Assembly: GCA_963682055.1 (NCBI GenBank)
Contig: OY821750.1
Coordinates: 30,202,402 to 30,266,401 of the forward strand
Source of the DNA: Primula veris
Taxonomy: Eukaryota; Streptophyta; Magnoliopsida; Ericales; Primulaceae
DNA length: 64,000 nucleotides
Direction: 5' to 3'
Every line of letters starts with the position of its first letter. The stretch's first letter is position 1. The notes beneath the pieces were generated by a model. That model was not told the origin of the DNA, searched no databases, and was given only the letters and a program-made list of their open reading frames with translations. The translations under genes and the position numbers were made by a program. This document shows positions 33,486-44,011 of this stretch, one piece after another.

Positions 33486-35267
33486 ATGGATCCCCTAGCA
33501 TGTTTGTTTGTTCTTATAGTATGTTTTTCTATGGTATTATCTGATGGTGTTGAAGGAGCACGTTGGAACATATCTTCCGAAGAAGATTTAGAGTTCGAGA
33601 GACGAGTCAAAATTCTGAACAAACCATCCATCAAAACCATACGTGTATGTAACATAATTAATTAAAAGCTTATGAATATCTCCAAATAGAAAACAAATTT
33701 TTTGAATCCACAAAAAAACTAAAGTTCGATGCGCATGTTTGCAGACAAGCTCTGGGGTTACATTTGATTGTATGGACTTCTATAAACAACCTGTATTTGA
33801 TTATGCTATGATGAACAACTATACAATTGAATATGAGGTTTGTTATTTACATATGTGCTCCGTTATCTCATACCATGTTATTCAACAATATTGATGACAA
33901 TTACACTCACTACAAGAAAATATACATTCAATAACAAGAAAAAATACATTCATTTTTCATTGTTAAAGCGATTTTGCAACAAAATTGTTGTTCTTGCCAT
34001 GTTGATGCAAGAAACCCAATACTAGAAGTCCATGGCAACCAAGTAAAGAATCATGGCAAAAAAAGGGCAACAAATTATTTTGTTGTTGGTCTGAAACATT
34101 CTTGTTGCCAACGGGAAAAAATATTTTGATAGTAATTTAACCGTTTCATTGTAATTTGATTAATTTCCGTCGTTGCTGAAAATTATTTTGACAACAAATA
34201 CTATATCTTAAATTAATTTATATTTGTGTTCCCAACATTTTAATTTATTTGCCAGTTTTTTTTTATATCTCTAAATACATTTATATATTAATTGTCAAAA
34301 TCTTTTTCATTTGAGTGTCATATTCACATCATCATGTCATTTGAATCTTGAAACAAAATAGTTCAACTATCAAATCAAGGCGAGAGTATCGAAGTTGGTT
34401 GGAGGGTACGCTTTTCTAAATATTTTCTCATGAACACCAATACAGTTATCATTTACTAGAAACCAATAACTCTTTTCTCTTCAACATTTATCAAATTTTT
34501 TCGTGATAGGTTGAACCAACAGTATACGGTGATACTCGTAGTCGCCTATATATTCGCACAAATGTAAGCGTCTTTCATAATATTTATAATTACGTTACAT
34601 TTGTTATAATATAAATAGATTAGGGATCAGAACTTCTAAACTATACGTAATGAAAACAGGCAGGTAGATCTCACTGTTTTGATATAAGATGTGGATTTGT
34701 CATCTTGGATTCAAGTATTCTAGTGGGAGATTATCTGACACAAACTTCACAGCATGGAGGACCAATTTATTATATAACTCTCTTCATCATCCAGGTAGAT
34801 TATTAAAGTTTTGATGGAAAAAAAAGGCTATCATGTGTATATTGGTTATTGGGATGAGTTTAAGTTTCGTTTTACACGATAGTTACTGGAAATTGGTACC
34901 TTGAGTTTTGGGATGATCACAAACAAATAGGTTTCTGGCCGAAGAGTTTGTTCATGGGTCTTGCAACATCAAGTGCTTCAGTTGAGTGGGAAGGAGAGGT
35001 GTTTAGTGCACCTGGCACACTAAAACAGCAATGGGTGCTGGTTCTATTCCATCGAGGTTAAGCGAAAATTATGATGCTTACTTTCGAATTATGTCGTTAT
35101 TGGATGGATAAAAGACTCTCACTGCAGATAATTTAGAAATTATTAAGTATAGCAATAATTATCAAGCGATGGACGTAGGAATTAGCAAAGATCCAAGATG
35201 GGGGTATGTGATGTTTTATGGGGGTCCTCCAACCCATCTGTCTAATATAAAAGTATTATTAATGTAA
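33486..35267 (+). pseudogene. neprosin-domain protein gene, broken
   Basis: Neprosin-type proteins are secreted plant proteins with an activation propeptide and a glutamic-peptidase-like domain. Exon 1 (33486-33644) gives MDPLACLFVLIVCFSMVLSD, a clear signal peptide. Exon 2 (33745-33837) gives the propeptide motif DCMDFYKQPVFDYAMMN. Later exons near 34362-34405 (SNQGESIEVGWR), 34510-34563 (VEPTVYGDTRSRLYIRTN), 34660-34794 (CFDIRCGFVILDS) and 34883-35267 (TGNWYLEFWDDHKQIGFWPK; DPRWGYVMFYGG) follow the neprosin order. The stretch between propeptide and catalytic domain (around the usual INVW region) is missing. Lesions are a frameshift near 35020, an in-frame TAA after MSLLDG (about 35109) and a splice joint out of phase before TGNW. 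An alternative is a gene with unusual splicing. Confidence 0.75.
33908..34140. mobile_element. CACTA-type end inside the neprosin-like gene
   Basis: It starts CACTACAAGAAAATATACAT, a typical CACTA terminus, in the long intron where coding sequence is missing. I could not find a matching right end. The extent given is approximate. Confidence 0.4.
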
Positions 35268-37386
35268 TGTCTTTGGTTAGGTTGAGTTTAAGTTTTAATG
35301 TGGATTTTGAATTAAATGCTATCACAAAGTGCATAATGTGACGGTTTTGTGCTGAAATAATAGACTATTCTGGATACTACGATACATGCTAATTTGCTAA
35401 TTCATAATAATTATTGCTATTGGAGTATTCTCGGGTTTGAGTTATGAGAAGTAAACTGTGATTAAACATTCGTTGGTGAAGAGCTTTTTTGCCCTCACGA
35501 TTCTAACTGGGTCGAATCCAATTATTCGTGCATGTACTCTAGGAATACTGGTTGTTTAACCAAACAAACCAAATAGGAAATTCGTTATCTTATTGCATTT
35601 TAATGGATTTAAGTGATTTATGATTTGTGCAACGAAGTCATGGTCAATTACCATTTGTAATCACCTGATTAGCAATTTTGTACAACAATCTACAAAAAAC
35701 GAGCATTTAGTACACTAATGTAATTATGTTACTTTGCTCGGCGATTTGGTTACTAAACCGCGACTCATCATCTCTTCTTATTTATTTAAAAGAACTGAAA
35801 TCTTTTTTAAGCCCTAGATTCAGGATAATCAGAAACTTTATTATCACTTTTTTTTCTTCCAGAAATGCGCTTTAAAGGTTTGATGATCTCTACCAATGAG
35901 GTAATTGTTTTTTGGCAAAAAATTAAAGAAGTTCTGGGTCTTATCTTATAGGAAGAGGGGCTTCTAACTGTGTTTTTTCCACGGTTAGGGTGACTGGCTT
36001 TTTTCCTGAGCCTTTAGATCTTTTAAAATTTATCCAATGGCTTTATTTAAATACAATAAAATAAAAACATTAATGTGCTAATTTTTTTTTTCTCTTCACC
36101 ATAACTCCCTGCCCCTCCTCTTTCGATGTCGATTAACTTCTCTCTCAACTCCCATCTGCCAAAATATGTCAAAACCCATTACCAATTCCACTAAATCTAT
36201 ATTCGTTACCAAGTCCTAAAAAATATTAAATGTAATCCCAAAATTTCCCAACTGAGAATATTAAAAAGATGTAAAATTATTCAATAAATTCTTAAATTTC
36301 TTGTTATATAATTAGATAGGTTTGAGATTCTTTTAAATTTATTCAACAAAAATGTTATATTTTTTTTGAAGATTTGGGATTTATTGTTTGAGAATTATTT
36401 GAAATGAGATTTGATGTATTAGATTCGGAAAATTGGATTGATGAACAGAGATATAAATTCGAAAAATCACAACAATTGTTTGAGAAAATTATTCTATGTT
36501 TTAAACTTTTGAGTTCATGTATTTTTCTTATCCATTAGATGATAGCAATTTTATCCAAGGATTGATAAAAACTCAGTCACCCTGGTTAGAAAAAACAGTT
36601 AGAGGCAACTCTTCCTATCTTATATACCCCCATTTCATCCTTTTGGATTTGTGTATTTGCCAAGACTACAATTCAAATGTATTTTTCTGGTTTGACTCGT
36701 TGCAGTAACCTATAGTTTTAAGGTTTTCCCCAAAGTATCATATGGCGTATAGATGAACCAGGTCTAATAATAGTTGTTCATCTAGAAAATAGTGTTTTTT
36801 TTCCCTGGAAAGTTACATGTTTGCACACCAACCCATCAGACACGTTTGCACACCAACCCATCATACCGTAACAGTTGGTACACCAGATTATTGAGTTTCA
36901 TAATTTAGGCGCCATATCCTGTATCAAACTAGTAGGATATTAAACAAAATTAACACTACTTATGTACTAATTGTTCAATCATGCTGGTGCTCTAAACACC
37001 AATCTTCAAAACTGAACTATAATTACTACACGATTATTATATTTCAATTTTTGAAACACTTATTAAATATGATAGGTGGTTGAACTAATTGTGATATTTT
37101 GTGTGATAATGATAGTTTAGTTTGCTAATTGTTTGATTTTGCATAGGTTGGTGTCTGAATCGTGAATAGTTATAATTTGGTGTACTAATTGCTGAAATCT
37201 TGATAGTTATATTTACAAAAGTGATATCTATTTCCTTATTCAATTTGAATCTACTATTATTAATGCACGGAAGAATGTGTTTTATTAGCTACATTTACAT
37301 GCTACCTTGATAGGGTTAAATGCATTCTAATCTCTGAACATTTACATACTACATTTTGTGTGATAATGATAGTTTGATAGGGTTAA
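35268..37386. other. intergenic DNA, no clear gene
   Basis: About 2.1 kb. A short direct repeat 'gtttgcacaccaacccatca' occurs at 36819-36838 and 36844-36863, and a related inverted motif 'aggttggtgtc' near 37145 hints at an old inverted-repeat element (36815-37200). No coding homology recognised. Confidence 0.35.
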
Positions 37387-37588
37387 CCTGTATCATGGTT
37401 TGAAAATACCATAAAGTAAATAGTATGGTATTTTTTGTTTTCTCTTTCCTACATGGACGACATGTGTCAAAAGTAACCCTATAACTGGAAATAGTTTTGA
37501 GGGAGCATTATTTTGGGAATTAGTTTCGTGGAGAGTATTATTTGGGTAAAAAAGCTCTACTTTATGGTATTTTCAAAACATGATCCTG
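37387..37588. mobile_element. short MITE, about 200 bp
   Basis: Inverted ends of about 28 bp: the left end has GGTTTGAAAATACCATAAAG and the right end has its complement CTTTATGGTATTTTCAAAAC. No coding capacity. Confidence 0.7.
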
Positions 37589-37896
37589 TCCAATCAGTTG
37601 AAGTATTAGTGCCCGATTCATCATGTGTGAGTTATATGGATTCGTTGTGCACTTATAAAAACCTGATATGAGGAGAACATAGCTTACTTATTTCGAAGTT
37701 GAGGGAAACAATTGTTGGGTTGTTTGTTGTTGCAGCTCCTGAGTTTGCATGGGTTTGATGTCCTGTAGAAAAAGGTCAATACTTTGCAAGGCTCTGCTTT
37801 AAGGAGAAGTGTTTTCTTCTTTAGCAGAACATATGCATAGACTCAGTAGAACAAGTGAACAACATTTTATTATTAATTAAGATATGGCATCTAAAT
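37589..37896. other. spacer
   Basis: Nothing recognised. Confidence 0.35.
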
Positions 37897-38430
37897 TTAA
37901 CTATATGGAGAATGTGATGTTGTAGATATGATATTGATTTTGGTTATATAAGTAGACCTAAGCTCCCATCTTTGTTTATTTTCACGTCGTTTGTGATCAT
38001 ATATGTTGTCTACGTAGCTGTGGAAATTAAATTGGAACAAGTAAGTGTACGTACCCATTTGTAATTGTTCTTTGATGTCTGCATATCTTTGTCTTCTTTT
38101 CTTCAATGAGGCTTCTTTCTTTTCCAACGATAGTGTTGCATACCGTTTTCTGCCGTTGCTATTTTTTTCCAATTCTCGGCCTTTGACTGAGCAAATGAAT
38201 AGCCAGAGTCTGACTTAGTTTCGTAAATATGAACGCATTTAGGATGTCTGAGCGTAATAGGGAGTGTTCCAGTATGCTATACCTGGAAGGTCAGCATATG
38301 TCTTTCTACTTTGCTATAACATAGCCTCTCTTTTTTCTTTAGATAATTGAGCGTATCGTTTCCTTTGAATCCTATTTCTTTGTAGTCTCTTTTCTTCTTC
38401 GTCTGTAAGGTTTACATGCTTGTCAATATA
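37897..38430 (-). pseudogene. basic coiled-coil coding remnant
   Basis: On the minus strand 38172-38060 encodes RKRYATLSLEKKEASLKKRR. In another frame further upstream (about 38395-38330) the text DEEEKRDYKEIGFKGN appears, so the frame is broken. Runs of short 'RRxxYAxLSxEKKxxxLKKRRxxY' units occur in the N-terminal part of some plant transposon proteins, including Helitron-encoded ones. The assignment is weak, and no helicase or Rep motif is visible. Confidence 0.3.
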
Positions 38431-39449
38431 AATGCAACTTAATGTCTAGCAAAAACATAAAAATAAAATATAAGGAAAAGTGCAAGTCTGGTTAAACTGA
38501 ACTCATTATCTCACATTGTTAAGAATTGACCTGTGCAAATTACCTCTTTTTTTTTTTTTACTATTAGCTATGCAGAAAATACAACATATATAATCTTTTT
38601 TTACATTTCCTTCACATTAATTCATTTGCTGTTTGTTTAAAATACTAGAGTGCATATAACAATTGACTTCTCATACATAGGCATAATTACATCACCTTAG
38701 ATCCTCCTTTTTATTTAGTGATACTTGTTTGCACACCATTTCGTATATTTGTTCTGTTGTCATTTTTTCATTAGATTCTGTCTGCTGCGATCATGCCTCA
38801 TGCTATCAATTAGAAAAAAACATTTTATCAACATGATTAAGGAAAAAAGCCATCTATACATTGCATACCAATTGGTATGCAATTTTTTGAAATATATGGG
38901 GATTTTATAAGACTATTTAGTATGTAGGTAATACAGTTTCTTTACCAACAATATTAATTAAAGAATTAAATACGGATAAAAACTAAGCTTCCAATAAGTA
39001 CACTAGATCAACCCTAGAATATTTATTCATCATAGTTCTAACACAATATTCATAATAATCTAATATACACTAAAACTAAGATTGAAACCCTACTTTATTC
39101 ATAGATTCATACTAAAAAAGAAATGTACCTCTTTATTCTCAACTCTCTTCATTTTAATAGGTTAAAAAATCAGAGAAGAGCTTCATCAGAGCTTCGTCGG
39201 AGCTTCATCGGTAATTATAGGCGGAGATATATAGGTGGAGATGATACGCGATAGATATATATATAGATAGAATATAGAGAGAGATAGGCGGAGATGAGCG
39301 TACGAGATGTAGAGAGAGAGATTAGGCGATAGATATTTGTTTTATATTTGTTTTGATTTTTTTTATATTTTTCTGTTAGTTGTATTTTTTGGGAATAAAG
39401 GTTGTCCTTGTATGTTTTGGTAATGAGCAATTTTATGTCCAGTCAACTT
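38431..39449. other. intergenic DNA with short repeats
   Basis: Contains 'gagcttcrtcrgagcttc' triplicated at 39178-39211 and a GAGATAG/TATAGA-rich stretch (39225-39335). No gene recognised. The frames at 38725 and 39215 look like chance frames. Confidence 0.4.
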
Positions 39450-40940
39450 TTAGATTTTTTATTAAGCTTAGGTTCAAAAAATAGAACTTATTTAAATTTT
39501 AGTGCAAAATATAAAAACAAATGAATATATAAACAAATAAAATATTAAAAATTTCAAAACTTCTAAAAAGTAATTCAAGATAATTCAAAAAAAGTCAAAA
39601 AATTCAAAAATTCAAAAAAAATTGTAAAAATATAATTTTTAATAATAAAATCCAAAAAAATTCTAAAAAAATCGAAATACAATTCAAAAAATTTTGTGCA
39701 TGCAATTTTCTGTATTGTGTATACACTTTCTTAATTTTGTGTATGCACTTTTTCTGAATGTTTATACACTTTTTTAGATGTGTATAAAAATTCTCGATGT
39801 GTATGCACTTATTTAATATTATATATACAATTTGCTCGATTTTATATGCAATTTATAGATTGTCTATGTAATTTATTGATTTTGTGTATACACTTTTCTA
39901 GATGTGTATGCATTTTTTTTGAATGTTTATACATTTTTTTTAGATTTGTATGTAAAATTCTCAATTTGTATGCACTTATTTAGTATTATGTATACACTCT
40001 GCTCAATTTTATATGTAATTTCCTCGATTGTGTATGCACTTTACTCGATTGTCTATGCACGTGTATGCGCTTTTCTTGATTGTGTCTGCATCTCTATTTT
40101 AATAAAACAATATTATTTTCGTTGCCATTATTCCTAATTCTGCAGCTATTGGTTTGCACTTTTACATATACAATACAGAAAAATGCATACACAATCCATA
40201 AAGTGCATACACAATCGAGAAAAGTGCATACATAATACAGAAAAGTGCATAGAAAATAAAGAAATTTACATACACAATAAAAAAAAAGTAAATAAACAAT
40301 TAAGAAAAGTGCATAGACAATTCCTAAACTGCATACACAGTTGAGAAAATTACATACATAATACTAAATAAGTGTATACACATCAAGAATTTTGCATACA
40401 CGTCTAAAAAAAGCGCATACACATTTAGAAAAAGTGTATACACATCTAGAAAATTTTATACACAAAATCAAGAAAGTGCACAATCCATAAAGTGCATATA
40501 AAATCGAGCAAAGTGTATACATAATACTAAATAAGTGTATACACATCGAGAATTTTGCATAAATATCTAAAAAAGTGCATACACAAAATCAATAAAGTGC
40601 ATACACAAAATCAAGAAAGTGTATACACAATCTAGAAAAATGCATACACAATATTTTTTGAATTGTATATATTTCGATATTTTTGGATTTTATTAATAAA
40701 ATATACATTTTTTAACTTTAATTTTTGAATTTTTTTTTTGAATTTTTTGAATTTTTTTGAATTTTTTGAATTTTTTGAATTTTTGAATTTTCTTTTTAAT
40801 TTTATTAATTTTTTTTGAATTTTTAGGTTTATTTATTGATTGAGTTTATTTATTACATCAAAATAAAACTTAAATAAGTTTATACCCTGGACTTGAAATT
40901 AAATAAGTTAACTTTTATAAACCTATCAACACTTATCTCG
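39450..40940. mobile_element. foldback-type inverted repeat with tandem-repeat arms
   Basis: Two arms of about 650-750 bp face each other across a short unique centre (about 40085-40160). Each arm has three zones: an outer A- or T-rich zone with repeated 'attcaaaaa'/'tttttgaat' units, then an array of 20-30 bp units of the type GTGTATGCACTTTTCTCGAT (right arm: the complement, 'gcatacacaatcgagaaaag'). Within the arrays a higher-order period of about 170 bp is visible (39733-39850 recurs at about 39903-40020; the right arm mirrors this at 40340-40460 and 40500-40620). Outer ends are AGGTTCAAAAAATAGAAC (left) and AGGTTTATAAAAGTTAAC (right, complemented). Foldback transposons have this architecture. 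No transposase is present, and the frames here are repeat artefacts. Confidence 0.75.
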
Positions 40941-40944
40941 TGTA

Positions 40945-42115
40945 AATATTAATTGTTGATCATAATTTGACAGTATAACACTTCAATTTTCAACACAATT
41001 GCTGCCCATAGCCACGTAATCTGGCACGTATATATACTTACATTCATATCATATCAATTATCAAGTCAGCAACCACCACATTTGGTCATTTTACACAGGC
41101 TTGTTAATTGTGATTAGGAGAAATATATACGTGGTTTTGGAAATGTATGCTTGGAATAGACGTTCAATGTCAATTTACTACTATTACAAAATTCTGTGGT
41201 CGTTAGTAATACATGCTTAGACTAAATTTGAAATATTAATTTGATTGATTAGTACTTCCGGATATAGCTATGAAGACTTGACTTTGACTAATAAAAACTC
41301 AATGCCTTTCAAATGATCATTAAATTTCAATCCACAATCTGAATATTTATTGAATTATTCTCCCCTTTAAAAATATACAGATTTAAGGAATTGTTATGAG
41401 TGTATCTAAAATCTAGAGATTATCATAATGCCTTCATTTTTTAATCAAATCATATGCGACCATGTCAGCATTTATCATATTTTTTTAATGAGAAGAAATA
41501 TATATGTGTACTTTAATTTTATCAATTTGTTACTATTTTGGAGAAACGGACAATTATTTAAGAACGCTCCAAAATAAAATAAAAGTGAATTATTTAGAGA
41601 TGGATGGAGTATTTTTTAGAGTAATACACAACAATAGGTCTTTTAGTATATATACAATGCAATATCAATACTTAGGATGTAGTTACACATAACATATGTT
41701 CTTTTCTAGAACAATGAGAAAAAATGTTTTTGTGTAAGATTGTATATAATTTGAACCAAAATCGATACTTTGTTATTTATATGCATGTCCCTCGTAAATA
41801 GAATAAAATTAAAATGATTAATTTATGTATATGATGAAATTCACTATTTGTAAGGGTGACAAACATCGTTAATAAGATGACAGCTTAAGATCCAATTTTC
41901 AACAGTTGCGGAGTCCGAGCATAAGCACATTGGGCGACGTTGTTTAGACTCTAAACAGGGAGCTAGCACATTTATAAAATATGCAAGCACATATTAGGCC
42001 TCCAAAATGATCAAGCTGACAACCTTCTAATTTTTTTTACTAAATCTCTTAGCATACAATTTATTAGCGCTATCATGTATTATTGATAACTCTTATATCA
42101 CTTCTAAACAACAAA
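40945..42115. repeat. duplicated non-coding block, unit 2
   Basis: Same block as 25838-27650, without the 692-bp insertion. It keeps 18 bp ('ctccaaaataaaataaaa', about 41567) that unit 1 lacks. Both contain 'gatggatggagta', which looks like the end of a Stowaway-like MITE. It begins immediately after the foldback element. No gene. Confidence 0.75.
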
Positions 42116-43066
42116 GCCCCATTTGCCCAAAAATAAATTATGTATAAAAGCGATGTCAAATGTCATGTACTCTCACGTTCAAGAGTACGTAAACATGTAT
42201 ACTGACCTTTTCAACATGCGTAAATGGTGACACAAACAAACGCATGGGGGATCGCTTCATTTGTGTGTATCACTCCATCTTTTTACCTGGTGAATTTATT
42301 CAAAAATGTGTATATTCTATCTAATTAAGATAATACACAGCCTCATATAAACGTATGATAATTGATACACTCATACACACTACATAATGCATGTGTTTAG
42401 CTTAAGAGTGTGTGAGAAACATGCATTATAAGCACATGGATTTGCTAAGTTTTCCAATTCAGCAAGGATTGCACACTACCATACTTCTAATACACAAATT
42501 AGTAAGTATAATTTTCCTTAAAAAAAAATCCTTATATAGGCAATTTCATAAAAGGAAATTTTCCCTTTTGTGGTACTGCACAAAAAAATGACTTCAAACG
42601 TAACGTTAAATTCACAGATAGAATGATAATGTACACCAATTCAATTAGAGCTAAGATATACATGTTGAGACTTCAAGTAACTAGGAAAATGGAAATCTCC
42701 AGAAAATATTATAATTACGACAAAAGACGTGCATTTTACTGTCTAAATTCCTATAAACCCTTTTATGTATAACCACCAAGATTCAATATATATATGTTAC
42801 CCCCAATACATGAGAGTTGTTGTTTTTTGAAATAATCAAAAATAAAAACTACTTAGTAATAATGTAGTCTGTAATTTTTGTAGATCAAATTGTAAATATA
42901 AAAAAAGGCTCAAAACGAACTTCACTGCAGAATTTTCACAATATCAGCAGAATGTACAATCCAACAGATGCCACAATCTCCATCCTCTATCGAAAAAGGA
43001 AAGGAATTGAGACTAACTTGAAATATTTATGCGGTCAGGACTGAAATATCTAAATTCAAGCATGGG
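42116..43066. other. intergenic DNA left of copia 2
   Basis: No gene, RNA or repeat recognised. Confidence 0.4.
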
Positions 43067-43071
43067 TTCAA

Positions 43072-43426
43072 TGTTGAGTTGTGGAGCCAAATGAGATTTG
43101 ACCATGTTTTCTTATTATCCCACATCGTCTGTAATTGTAATATGACCCACTAAGAGTTCTATTTATATGCCCCAATATCTTGTATTTTAATTACATCTAC
43201 ACAAAGTACATTTTACATATTATAAGTGAGAGAGTTCTAGTTGCGAGAGAACCATAGTTTGTGTTGAGCTAGATTACAATTGTAATCCTCATTATAATAA
43301 TATTAAGTGCCACGTGTAGCGGCCCGGAGACGTAGCCAATTTGGGTGAACTCCGTTATCAAAGTGTGTGTGTGCTCGGTTTGAGTTTTTTCTGTCTTTCT
43401 TTTAGCTCGACCTGATCGACCCAACA
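43072..43426 (+). repeat. 5' LTR of copia 2
   Basis: 355 bp from TGTTGAGTTGTGGAG to ATCGACCCAACA. Against the split 3' LTR I count about 19 differences over about 340 shared positions, mostly transitions. The 3' LTR also lacks 14 bp (ttataataatatta) at the LINE insertion site. Confidence 0.9.
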
Positions 43427-43428
43427 AG

Positions 43429-43440
43429 TGGTATCAGAGC
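43429..43440 (+). other. tRNA-iMet primer binding site of copia 2
   Basis: TGGTATCAGAGC, a perfect match to the standard plant initiator-methionine primer site, two bases after the LTR. Confidence 0.9.
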
Positions 43441-43451
43441 TCGGAAGATCG

Positions 43452-44010
43452 ATGGCGAAAGAAAACAGAATCGCACACGGGATTGAGAAGTTCGACGGGA
43501 AGGACTTCGCATTCTAGAGAATGCAAATAGAGGACAACATTTACGGGAGGAAGATGCATCAGTCACTTCTCCTTGAGGAAAGGCCGACCACGACCACCGA
43601 GGAGGCTTGGAAACTCTTAGGCCGACAAGTGTTGGGAGTGATCCGCCTAACACTATATAGGAGTGTAGCACACAACGTCTCAAGAGAGACGACGACGATG
43701 GGAATGATGAAGGTCCTCACCGACATATATGAGAAACCATCCGCAAATAAAAAGGTACATCTCATGCGTAAGTTGTTCAACCTACGCATGGCTGAGGGGA
43801 CACCTGTCGCGAGTCACGTGAACAAGTTCATCGACACCGTAAATCAGTTGGATGCGGTGGAGATAACTTTTGAAGACGAAGTGAGAGCCCTTATACTGCT
43901 AGCATCTTAACCAAACAGTTGAGAATTCATACGAGCTGCTGTTAGCAACTCAATTGGAAAGGAGAAACCGACTTACACGGCATCCGAGATCAAATACTAA
44001 CTGAGGAACT
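43452..44010 (+). pseudogene. copia 2 gag
   Basis: Starts MAKENRIAHGIEKFDGKDF, then a TAG where a Trp is expected (F*RMQIED). It continues open at 43521-43907 through the copia gag core (EAWKLLGRQVLGVIRLTLYR; KVHLMRKLFNLRMAEGT). A TAA after LILLAS and more stops follow before the nucleocapsid. Stops of the TGG-to-TAG and CAG-to-TAG type fit decay by deamination of methylated C. Confidence 0.85.
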
Positions 44011-44011
44011 C

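Noticed and set aside
39780..40546. Open frames rich in Cys, Tyr and Phe on both strands
   Set aside because: They come from translation of the tandem repeat arms. The two strands give similar text because the arms are inverted copies.
39725..40640. CRISPR-like array of short repeats
   Set aside because: The units are variable tandem repeats without unique spacers, arranged as an inverted repeat, in a plant genome.
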